NCBI GenBank assembly: GCA_050122535.1 | Contig: JASFIT010000150.1 | Location: 1-9,849, forward strand | Origin: JASFEQ01 sp050122535 | GTDB taxonomy: Bacteria > Desulfobacterota > DSM-4660 > Desulfatiglandales > HGW-15 | Length of the DNA: 9,849 bases | Direction of reading: 5' to 3' | Shown here: one piece after another, positions 1 to 5,966 of the stretch | Layout of the letters: the number at the start of each line of letters is the position of its first letter | How positions within the stretch are numbered: position 1 is the stretch's first letter | Notes under the pieces: model-generated | The model's database searches: none | What the model saw: the letters and a program-made list of their open reading frames with translations, nothing else | What the model was told of the DNA's origin: nothing | Position numbers and translations under genes: made by a program

Positions 1-9
1 GTCCGCCTG

Positions 10-120
10 GGATGAAGCCTCGCGATGCCGGGCGGGGCACGCGACCTGACTGCCAGCGCCAGCCCGTCCCGGGCCGGTAAGGGCCGGAGAAATGCAGCTT
101 ATGGCGGGCAGGCTTCGTTC
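10..120. other. GC-rich foldable element, possible structured RNA or repeat
   Basis: The ends pair as an 11-bp stem with two G-U pairs (10-20 with 110-120; core gaagcct and aggcttc). Inside are a hairpin at 21-43 (cgcg-a-tgcc with ggca-cgcg, 6-nt loop), a stem joining 52-54/57-61 to 102-106/107-109, and a hairpin 62-65/71-74. The segment is visibly more GC-rich than what follows, and small palindromes continue to about 153 (for example 122-132 and 133-143). I recognise no riboswitch class. It could be a dispersed repeat, the end of a mobile element or a noncoding RNA. The pairing was done by eye with no energy calculation. Confidence 0.35.
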
Positions 121-176
121 ACCTCTTCGAGGCGTAGGCTACGAGCCGGAGGCCTTTCAGAAAGGGGGAGGACTAG

Positions 177-213
177 GATTCCCCCCTTTCATAAAGGGGG
201 GAAGGGGGGATTT
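177..213. repeat. G/C-run palindromic repeat upstream of the acyl-CoA synthetase
   Basis: A perfect 9-bp stem (ccccccttt at 181-189, aaagggggg at 193-201) closes on a 3-nt loop. Further G runs lie at 163-168 and 204-209. Palindromes of this kind (C-run, TTT, AAA, G-run) are, from memory, scattered in many copies through genomes of Desulfobacterota and other phyla. It sits 40-75 bp before the synthetase start. There is no T-run after the stem, so it is not an obvious terminator. Confidence 0.6.
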
Positions 214-253
214 CAAGAGATTACTGAATCTAATGAATTCAAGCGGTGGCACC

Positions 254-2158
254 ATGGCGCAACAGACAATACCGGGCCTTTTGAGAGAAAATGCCTTGAA
301 GCATGGTGACCGGAAGGTGGCCATTCGCGAGAAGGAATTCGGCATCTGGCAATCGGTCACATGGCAGGGTTATTACGAGAACGTGAGGGATTTTGCCCTT
401 GGGCTTCGTCGTTTGGGTTTCAAACGAGGGAATAACCTTTCCTATATAGGAGACAATAGGCCTGAAGGGCTTTACGCCGAACTGGGTGTCCAGTGCCTTG
501 GCGGGGCCATTGTGGGGATCTACCCGGATAGCCACCTGGACCAGGTGGAATACATCATCAATCATTCAGATTCCATTTTTGTGGTGGTGGGTGACCAGGA
601 ACAGGCTGATAAGGTTTTGGCTATAAAGGAGAAGTGCCCCCAACTGGTTAAAGTGATAGTGGATGATCCAAAGGGCATGAGGCATTATGACGACCCGATC
701 ATTATCACCTTTAAGGATGTACAGAAGTTGGGTAGTGAAGTGGCTGAAAAAGAACCCGGGCTGTTCGAGGATATGATTGAGAAGGTATCCCCTGATGATG
801 TGGGGATGATCAATTACACCTCAGGTACCACGGGACTGCCAAAGGGGAGTATGATCACGCAAAGGAATATGGTCGGCGTGGCTCAGGCCCAGGACAGGGT
901 GGATCCCGCCTCGGACAACTTTGAATATGTTTCTTTTCTCCCTCTTCCGTGGATTGGGGAACAGGAATTCGGGGTCTACTGGCCCATTCACAAGGCCTTT
1001 ACGGTCAATTTCCCAGAAAAGGTGGAAACGGTTCAGGAGAATATCCGGGAGATCGGTCCTCACATCTTATTGGCGCCGCCCAGAATCTGGGAGAAGATGT
1101 GCTCTGAGATTCAGGTGAAGATAGAGGATTCGATGTGGATCAAGAGGCTGGCCTACCGAATCTTTTTGTCTGTGGGCTACAAAATGGCTGATTTCAAACT
1201 GGAGAAAAAGAAGCCCTCTATTGGATGGAAGCTCCTGAACGGGATCGCCCATCTTATGTTGTTCAGATCGCTGAAGAACTACTTTGGCCTCTCCCGCCTC
1301 CGTCATGTTTACACAGGAGGGGCTCCCCTCGGCCCGGAGATATTTAATATGTTTCAGGCCCTGGGCGTCAATATCAAGCAGGCCTATGGCATGACCGAAC
1401 AGACGGCTGGATCCATCATACATCGCACCGAGGACATCCGTCTGGATACCGTGGGCAAACCCCTGCCAGGTCTGGAATTCAAGATATCTGATTCAGGAGA
1501 GCTGCTCTCAAGAGGGCCCACCATCTTCAAGGGCTACTATAAGAATCCCGATGCGACGGAGGAGGCGCTTCGAGATGGGTGGTTCCATTCAGGGGACGCA
1601 GCGCTTATTGAAGAAGACGGACACGTTATCATCATAGACCGCATGGCAGACGTCATGAAGTTGATCGACGGCAGCCGATTCTCTCCCCAGCTCATTGAAA
1701 ACAAATTAAGATTCAGCCCGTTCATAACGGACGCCGTGGTGGTAGGGCAGGACAGACCCTTCATTGCAGCCATGGTTGCTATTGATATGGGGAACGTGGG
1801 CAAGTGGGCGGAAAACAATCAGATCCCCTATACCACCTTCACGGATCTTTCACAGAAAGAAAAGGTTTACGACCTTGTTGCAAAGGAAGTGGCAAAGACC
1901 AATGAATCTTTGCCCAAAGTCGCCAAGATCAAACGATTTGTCCTCCTATATAAAGAACTGGACCCGGACGACGACGAGTTAACCCGGATAAGAAAGGTAA
2001 GGAGGAGCTTTGTTGCAAAGCGCTACGAAGACCTGATCACGGCCCTTTACGGGGACCAGGACGAGCTGGAGGTGGAGGCAGATATCCGCTACAAGGACGG
2101 AAAGGGATTTCGCATGAAAACCCTTGTGAAAATCAGACAAGTAGAACCCCTGGAATAG
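254..2158 (+). CDS. Long-chain-type AMP-forming acyl-CoA synthetase
   Basis: This protein (634 aa) activates a carboxylic acid with ATP and CoA through an acyl-adenylate. It belongs to the ANL superfamily, long-chain fatty acid:CoA ligase type. Visible motifs are the P-loop YTSGTTGLPKG (188-198), YGMTE (378-382), DGWFHSGD (441-448), the hinge stretch beginning IDRMADVMKL (461-470), and a C-terminal TRIRKVRR (577-584) whose Lys581 is a likely adenylation lysine. There is no signal peptide. The frame is open upstream to an ATG at 92, but those 54 codons translate the palindromic repeat and give family-unlike sequence. I therefore start at ATG 254, where the protein opens in the usual way (MAQQTIPGLLRENA) behind a GGTGG at 246-250. 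livG begins 9 bp after the stop, which suggests co-transcription. Synthetases of this type commonly accompany liv ABC genes in Desulfobacterota, although the link between them is unclear. Chain-length preference cannot be read from the sequence. Confidence 0.9.
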   Translation: MAQQTIPGLLRENALKHGDRKVAIREKEFGIWQSVTWQGYYENVRDFALGLRRLGFKRGNNLSYIGDNRPEGLYAELGVQCLGGAIVGIYPDSHLDQVEYIINHSDSIFVVVGDQEQADKVLAIKEKCPQLVKVIVDDPKGMRHYDDPIIITFKDVQKLGSEVAEKEPGLFEDMIEKVSPDDVGMINYTSGTTGLPKGSMITQRNMVGVAQAQDRVDPASDNFEYVSFLPLPWIGEQEFGVYWPIHKAFTVNFPEKVETVQENIREIGPHILLAPPRIWEKMCSEIQVKIEDSMWIKRLAYRIFLSVGYKMADFKLEKKKPSIGWKLLNGIAHLMLFRSLKNYFGLSRLRHVYTGGAPLGPEIFNMFQALGVNIKQAYGMTEQTAGSIIHRTEDIRLDTVGKPLPGLEFKISDSGELLSRGPTIFKGYYKNPDATEEALRDGWFHSGDAALIEEDGHVIIIDRMADVMKLIDGSRFSPQLIENKLRFSPFITDAVVVGQDRPFIAAMVAIDMGNVGKWAENNQIPYTTFTDLSQKEKVYDLVAKEVAKTNESLPKVAKIKRFVLLYKELDPDDDELTRIRKVRRSFVAKRYEDLITALYGDQDELEVEADIRYKDGKGFRMKTLVKIRQVEPLE

Positions 2159-2167
2159 AATCGAGAC

Positions 2168-2974
2168 GTGAAGAATCAGCAAGAACATCAACTCAGGGTG
2201 GAAGACATTCACCTTTCCTTCGGGGGCCTGAAGGCCCTTAATGGCGTCAGTGTCGGGGTCAAGGAGGGTGAAATATTTTCTATCATTGGGCCCAATGGGG
2301 CAGGTAAAACCTGTCTGCTCAATTGTATCAATCGTTTTTATCATCCGGAACAGGGGACGATTCTCTTTGAGGGTCAGGACATATCCCAGATGAAAGCACA
2401 TAGAATCGCTTCTTTGGGCATTGCGCGAACATTCCAGAATGTGGAGCTCTTTGGCCACATGAGCGTTTTGGACAACATCAAACTTGGCGGCCATGTCCAC
2501 TTGAAGTCCGGGTTCCTGTCAGGCGGCATATATTATGGTAGGAGCAGGAATGAAGAGATGGCTTTCAGAACGGTGATAGAAGAACAGATCATAGACCTTC
2601 TGGAGATCGAACACATAAGAAAAAAGGTGGTTCATACCCTCCCATACGGGTTCCAAAAGCGCGTGGAGCTGGCAAGGGCCTTGGCCATGAGGCCCAAGAT
2701 TCTTCTCCTGGATGAGCCTGCGACAGGGATGAACCTGGAAGAGACTGAGGACATGGCCAGGTTTATCCTCGACATCAACGAGGAGTGGGGGGTCACCATC
2801 ATTCTGGTTGAGCACGACATGGGTGTGGTCATGGATATCTCCGACAGGCTTTGTGTGCTGGATTTCGGCCAGAAGATTGCTGAAGGGGTCCCTGAAGAGA
2901 TCCGCCACAATGAGCAGGTCATCAAGGCCTATCTGGGAGAGGAAGACCTTACATACTCTAGGCTAGGGGCATAA
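2168..2974 (+). CDS. livG: Branched-chain amino acid ABC transporter ATPase LivG
   Basis: This 268-aa protein is one of the two cytoplasmic ATPases of a Liv/HAAT-type importer. Motifs in order are Walker A GPNGAGKT (41-48), the Q-loop in TFQN (88-91), a degenerate signature LPYGFQKR (158-165) typical of LivG rather than LSGGQ, Walker B ILLLDEP (178-184) and the switch histidine His216 in VEHD. The length matches the family and all nucleotide-binding motifs are intact. The start is GTG 2168 with only a weak Shine-Dalgarno sequence. Its closeness to the synthetase stop suggests translational coupling. The real ligand may be an amino acid, an amide or an organic acid, because the family is broad. 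No LivH, LivM or LivK gene follows, which is unusual. Confidence 0.9.
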   Translation: MKNQQEHQLRVEDIHLSFGGLKALNGVSVGVKEGEIFSIIGPNGAGKTCLLNCINRFYHPEQGTILFEGQDISQMKAHRIASLGIARTFQNVELFGHMSVLDNIKLGGHVHLKSGFLSGGIYYGRSRNEEMAFRTVIEEQIIDLLEIEHIRKKVVHTLPYGFQKRVELARALAMRPKILLLDEPATGMNLEETEDMARFILDINEEWGVTIILVEHDMGVVMDISDRLCVLDFGQKIAEGVPEEIRHNEQVIKAYLGEEDLTYSRLGA

Positions 2975-3000
2975 GAAGAATTTTAGACAGAATAATTAAT

Positions 3001-3275
3001 CACGAAACCACGAAAGGACGAAACAACGAAATAAAGAAATTCACCACCCGCTGTCGCTTAACCCCGGAGTTTCAACTATGGCGGGGCAAGCAGAGACACG
3101 GAGGGCTCAGAGACCTCCATCTTAATTAAATGAGTGGAGTTGAATACGGGTAGACCTAGGGATCCTGCAATATCCTCAGGAAAATCTCTCTCTGTGTTCT
3201 CTGCGCCTCTAGCGAGAGGAGCGAGCGGGTGGTGAGTTCTTTCTTTTTCGTGTTTTCCAAATTTCCCCTTTTCGT
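3001..3275. repeat. Long imperfect inverted repeat, MITE-like
   Basis: The left arm (3001-3052, from cacgaaacc to ttcaccacccgct) is matched in inverted orientation by 3223-3275 (from agcgggtggtgag to ccttttcgtg). The best block is caccacccgct at 3042-3052 against agcgggtggtg at 3223-3233. A second, weaker inner match pairs gcagagacacggag (about 3090-3103) with the ctctgtgttctctgc stretch (about 3190-3204). No transposase is present. The CACGAA-rich outer arms resemble a dispersed element that I remember from Desulfobacterota intergenic regions. It may fold as one long hairpin in RNA. Confidence 0.6.
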
Positions 3276-3355
3276 GATAAATTCCTGGTTCCTGAAAATT
3301 TGGTTTTCAAGCGATCCAACCGAGCCGGTTTGTTGATCATCTGTGTAATCTGCTT

Positions 3356-3395
3356 GCCCCGTGAAATTCGCCTAAGGCGACTATTTCACTGGGGC
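3356..3395. repeat. 17-bp stem hairpin repeat
   Basis: The two arms pair as gcccc (3356-3360), gtgaaat (3361-3367) and tcgcc (3368-3372) with ggcga (3376-3380), atttcac (3383-3389) and ggggc (3391-3395). The loop is TAA and there are two small bulges on the right side. The flanks (ctgtgtaatctg and gaatctgcgtcc) resemble the common 'atctgtgtaatctgtg' dispersed repeat, so this may be a hairpin element set inside a second repeat. No T-tract follows it. It lies about 90 bp before livF and could affect readthrough from livG. Confidence 0.6.
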
Positions 3396-3487
3396 GGAAT
3401 CTGCGTCCAAAAGTCTCAGAGTACTGATTAGGGTCTAACATGAAGACACTCCTTTGAGGCGTGGAAATTGAATAAAAAGAGAGATTG

Positions 3488-4291
3488 ATGGAACCTCTTC
3501 TGGACGTCAACAACATCGAGGTCATTTATCACAACGTCATCCTCGTTTTAAAGGGTATGTCTCTCAGCGTGGAACAGGGGCAGATAGTGACCATCCTTGG
3601 AAATAACGGCGCAGGCAAAACCACCACCCTCAAGGCCATTTCAGGTCTGCTAAAATCGGAAGACGGGGAGGTGACGGACGGTCAGATTCTTTTTATGGGC
3701 AACCGGATTGACAAGAAATATCCTGAGGAGATCGTCCGAATGGGGATCTTCCAGGTGATGGAGGGCAGAAGGGTCTTTGAGGATTTAACGGTGGAGGAAA
3801 ATCTTATTGCAGGGGGACACACGAATAGAAGCAGAAGTAAACTGAAAGAAGATATTCACATGGTCTATGAGTACTTTCCGAGGCTTGACGATCGAAACAA
3901 GGTTTTGGCCGGGTACATCAGCGGTGGAGAGCAGCAGATGCTGGTGATCGGCAGAGGCCTCATGGCCTCACCCAAACTGATGCTTCTGGACGAGCCTTCC
4001 ATGGGCTTGGCGCCCCTTTTAGTCTCCGAGATCTTTGGGATCATCCAGCGTATTAACAGGGAGGAGGGCGTGAGTGTTCTGCTGGTGGAACAAAACGCCC
4101 GTTTGGCGCTTAGCATTGCCAGTCATGGTTATGTGATGGAGAACGGGCGGATTGTTCTGGACGATACCGTTGAAAAGCTCAAGGAAAATGAGGACGTGAA
4201 AGAATTCTATCTGGGTCTGACCGAAGTGGGTAAAAAGAAAAGCTATCGAGAGGTTAAGCACTACAAGAGAAGAAAAAGGTGGCTTACATAA
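3488..4291 (+). CDS. livF: Branched-chain amino acid ABC transporter ATPase LivF
   Basis: This 267-aa protein is the second ATPase of a Liv-type importer and partners LivG. It has Walker A GNNGAGKT (38-45), Q-loop Gln89 in FQVMEGRR, a canonical signature SGGEQQ (145-150) and Walker B LMLLDEP (164-170). VEQN at 200-203 puts Gln where LivG has the switch His, which is normal for LivF. The C-terminus carries an unusual strongly basic tail (about 249-266, ending YKRRKRWL), which I remember from Desulfobacterota LivF proteins. I chose ATG 3488. A TTG directly before it (3485) is possible but adds only one residue. It is separated from livG by repeats instead of by permease genes, so whether it is still co-transcribed with them is uncertain. 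Confidence 0.9.
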   Translation: MEPLLDVNNIEVIYHNVILVLKGMSLSVEQGQIVTILGNNGAGKTTTLKAISGLLKSEDGEVTDGQILFMGNRIDKKYPEEIVRMGIFQVMEGRRVFEDLTVEENLIAGGHTNRSRSKLKEDIHMVYEYFPRLDDRNKVLAGYISGGEQQMLVIGRGLMASPKLMLLDEPSMGLAPLLVSEIFGIIQRINREEGVSVLLVEQNARLALSIASHGYVMENGRIVLDDTVEKLKENEDVKEFYLGLTEVGKKKSYREVKHYKRRKRWLT

Positions 4292-4308
4292 GGTAAAGAC
4301 TCTTCTTA

Positions 4309-4347
4309 CTCGTTCCCGAGATCCACACCGCAATGATGAGGGACGAG
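4309..4347. repeat. Degenerate CTCGTTCCC inverted repeat
   Basis: The left arm ctcgttccc (4309-4317) pairs with gggacgag (4340-4347) with one bulged T. It is followed by ggtaacgc. This looks like a decayed copy of the widespread bacterial palindrome ctcgttccc...gggaacgag. The family assignment is from memory only. Lying 18 bp after livF, it could weakly act in transcript ending, but no T-run is present. Confidence 0.45.
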
Positions 4348-4370
4348 GGTAACGCATTCCTTCGATGTTT

Positions 4371-4439
4371 CGACATGGCTCAGCATCGACCCTGAGCGAT
4401 GTCGAAGGGTCGACTTTGCTCAGGGCCATGAGCCTGTCG
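4371..4439. repeat. TTCGACA/GCTCAG dispersed palindrome, two hairpins
   Basis: The arm cgacatggctcag (4371-4383) pairs with ctgagcgatgtcg (4392-4404) with one mismatch and an 8-nt loop. Directly after comes a second, weaker palindrome: gctca (4418-4422) with tgagc (4429-4433), flanked by cgac (4411-4414) and gtcg (4436-4439). The ccttcgac...gctcaggg...tgagcctgtcgaacgg wording matches a very common intergenic repeat in many bacterial phyla, as I recall. Confidence 0.6.
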
Positions 4440-4601
4440 AACGGCAGATGGGCGTTTTCCGACAGCCACTACAACATCTTGTAGTCGTTTCCAAAAAGCC
4501 CTGTTTGACATATACTCTGTCTATTTCCCCATCCTAAACACACCAGATCAAGGGCAAAATACTGTCTTTCTTATCCCAAAATACACACTTTGCCTTAGTG
4601 T

Positions 4602-4629
4602 TTGCTTAGATTATTAGTGATCTTATGAT
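4602..4629 (+). promoter_or_regulatory. Possible sigma-70-type promoter for the hydrolase gene
   Basis: TTGCTT (4602-4607) and TATGAT (4624-4629) are 16 bp apart, in AT-rich DNA about 90 bp before the hydrolase start. The -10 element matches consensus at five of six bases and the -35 at its first three. A match of this quality can arise by chance in AT-rich sequence. Confidence 0.3.
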
Positions 4630-4718
4630 AAAAATGAAATTGCGGTAGACAAACAGACATCCCTTGCTCGTAGTAGAAGTCTATTGGGCGGGGAAAATCA
4701 TCAAGGCGAGATGAGGTA

Positions 4719-5642
4719 ATGGCTCTAATTACAGAGGTGGCGGATGAAGTTTATGAGATCAAGCCCGAAGGAAGGGGGCTTGATTGTTTTCCTCTATGCA
4801 CAGTCTATCTTGTGGTGGATGAGAAAAAGGCTCTGATTGAGGCAGGTTGCCCTGTTCAAGCCCCTGAGATCTTGGAAGCAGTGGAAAAACTAGGCTATGG
4901 TGCGAAGGAGCTTTCATATATCATTCCCACCCATGTTCATGGAGACCACGCTGGAGGGGCAGGGCTTTTGGCACAGCGGATGCCACAAGCGCAAGTTATG
5001 GCTCACCCTCGGGCCGCTAAATTCCTGGCAGACTCGTCCATGATCGCTAGATTAATGCAAGGCTTTAAGCAAATCTTTGGGGAGGACGCTGAGGAACGAC
5101 TAGGAAGGATGCCTCCTGTCCCTCAAGAAAAATTTTCATTGGTTGAGGATGGGGAAAGTATTCAGTTGGGGGGAAGAGAGCTCAATGTCATTGATACTTC
5201 CGGCCATGCACCCTACCATTTTTCTTTCCTGGACACCAAGACTCGGGGATTATTTTGCGGCGATGCATTTGGTGGGTATTTCTCCGACATAGAGGTTATT
5301 TTCCCCTCCTCTACACTGGGCTCAGATCCCATTTTAACCCTGCAGAGCATGGAGAAACTGCAGGGACTCAATCCTGAACTGGTATTCTTTTCACATGGGA
5401 GTTCGACCAGAGAAGCAGCCAAGATTATTCAATTAGGCGTAGAGCAGGCGCGGCAATGTCAGGACATTGCCTTAAACGGGCTGAAGGCTGGAGAAGATCT
5501 GAAGGAGATAGCTTGCAGGCTAATAGAAGTCTTGGCAAGAGGTTCTGCGCTGGCAAGATCAGCGTTATTGAATTGGCCATATTTGATACTCGTCACGGTC
5601 GAGGGCTACCAGCAATACTTCAAGAAAAATAACATGATTTAG
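4719..5642 (+). CDS. Metallo-beta-lactamase-fold hydrolase
   Basis: This 307-aa cytoplasmic protein has the binuclear-metal site of the MBL superfamily. The THVHGDH motif (71-77) gives His72, His74, Asp76 and His77. His163 in TSGHAPYH, Asp182 in CGDAF and His226 in FSHG complete the metal ligands. There is no signal peptide. The C-terminal third (about 235-300) is largely helical in appearance, as in the broad glyoxalase II-like or thioesterase-like MBL groups that hydrolyse thioesters or other small esters. The start is ATG 4719 behind GAGG. It stands alone, with gaps of more than 300 bp on both sides, but points the same way as the ligase-mutase genes. A CoA-thioesterase or metabolite-clearing role would fit that setting but is not shown by the sequence. 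A quinoprotein-related or lactonase role cannot be excluded. Confidence 0.85.
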   Translation: MALITEVADEVYEIKPEGRGLDCFPLCTVYLVVDEKKALIEAGCPVQAPEILEAVEKLGYGAKELSYIIPTHVHGDHAGGAGLLAQRMPQAQVMAHPRAAKFLADSSMIARLMQGFKQIFGEDAEERLGRMPPVPQEKFSLVEDGESIQLGGRELNVIDTSGHAPYHFSFLDTKTRGLFCGDAFGGYFSDIEVIFPSSTLGSDPILTLQSMEKLQGLNPELVFFSHGSSTREAAKIIQLGVEQARQCQDIALNGLKAGEDLKEIACRLIEVLARGSALARSALLNWPYLILVTVEGYQQYFKKNNMI

Positions 5643-5966
5643 CCTAAACTGCAGGCCAAAGGAGTTAGCAGGGGTTTTGATGGATCTTTTCCCCAGATGA
5701 ATACCCAAAAAGGGGATTGAGAGCCATAACCTTTATACTCTTAGGGATGTGTAATTGAGTCTATGCTCGGTACGATCCCAAGGGACCCTTTAACCCCCAG
5801 GAACTCTCAGAGATTATTTGTGAGATCTTTTCAACAGATGTGAATACTTTTCAAGGGTAGATCTCTGATCGATCATGAAATCTCCAAAAAAATTTCAGTC
5901 TCGAATGGGAAGATTGAACCCAAGCGGAGAATCAAATCAACTTTTTTGCACAAAGGAGAGGCGAAA
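5643..5966. other. Intergenic spacer before the ligase-mutase unit
   Basis: No gene is seen in this 324 bp. A perfect 10-bp palindrome TGATCGATCA lies at 5866-5875, about 90 bp before the ligase, and is a conceivable operator. I found no cobalamin-riboswitch box and no well-spaced sigma-70 or sigma-54 promoter, although a TATACT (5734-5739) is present without a suitable -35. A strong Shine-Dalgarno AAGGAGAG (5953-5960) decides the ATG at 5967. Confidence 0.5.

Larger units (their letters stand above)
2975..3487. other. Gene-free, repeat-filled gap between livG and livF
   Basis: The 513 bp hold no convincing coding frame. They contain a long imperfect inverted repeat (3001-3275) and a strong hairpin (3356-3395), listed separately, with AT-rich joins. 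The usual liv permease and binding-protein genes would be expected near here. A purine-rich AGAGAG at 3478-3483 serves livF as a ribosome-binding site. Confidence 0.7.
4292..4718. other. Intergenic region with degenerate palindromes and AT-rich leader
   Basis: There is no gene in this 427-bp stretch. The first part holds two repeat-like blocks (4309-4347 and 4371-4439, listed separately). From about 4495 the composition turns AT-rich, as expected of a promoter region for the hydrolase gene. A Shine-Dalgarno GAGG at 4713-4716 precedes the ATG at 4719. Confidence 0.65.

Noticed and set aside
92..253. N-terminal extension of the acyl-CoA synthetase from the ATG at 92
   Set aside because: The extra 54 codons translate the palindromic repeat and do not resemble the family. 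ATG 254 gives the normal N-terminus.
25..309. Small plus-strand frame at the left edge
   Set aside because: It overlaps the start of the synthetase in another frame, and its translation is a low-complexity reading of the GC-rich element and repeat.
3001..4439. CRISPR array as an explanation for the repeats
   Set aside because: The repeats are unlike one another, are inverted rather than direct, and have no regular spacers or cas genes nearby.
4505..4535. TTGACA as a -35 element in the livF-hydrolase gap
   Set aside because: No reasonable -10 sequence lies 16-18 bp downstream.
5946..5966. TTG start for the PaaK-type ligase
   Set aside because: The strong Shine-Dalgarno AAGGAGAG lies inside this stretch at the right distance from ATG 5967.
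5643..5966. Cobalamin riboswitch upstream of the B12 mutase unit
   Set aside because: I looked for the conserved B12-box on both strands and did not find it, nor the expected G-rich core.
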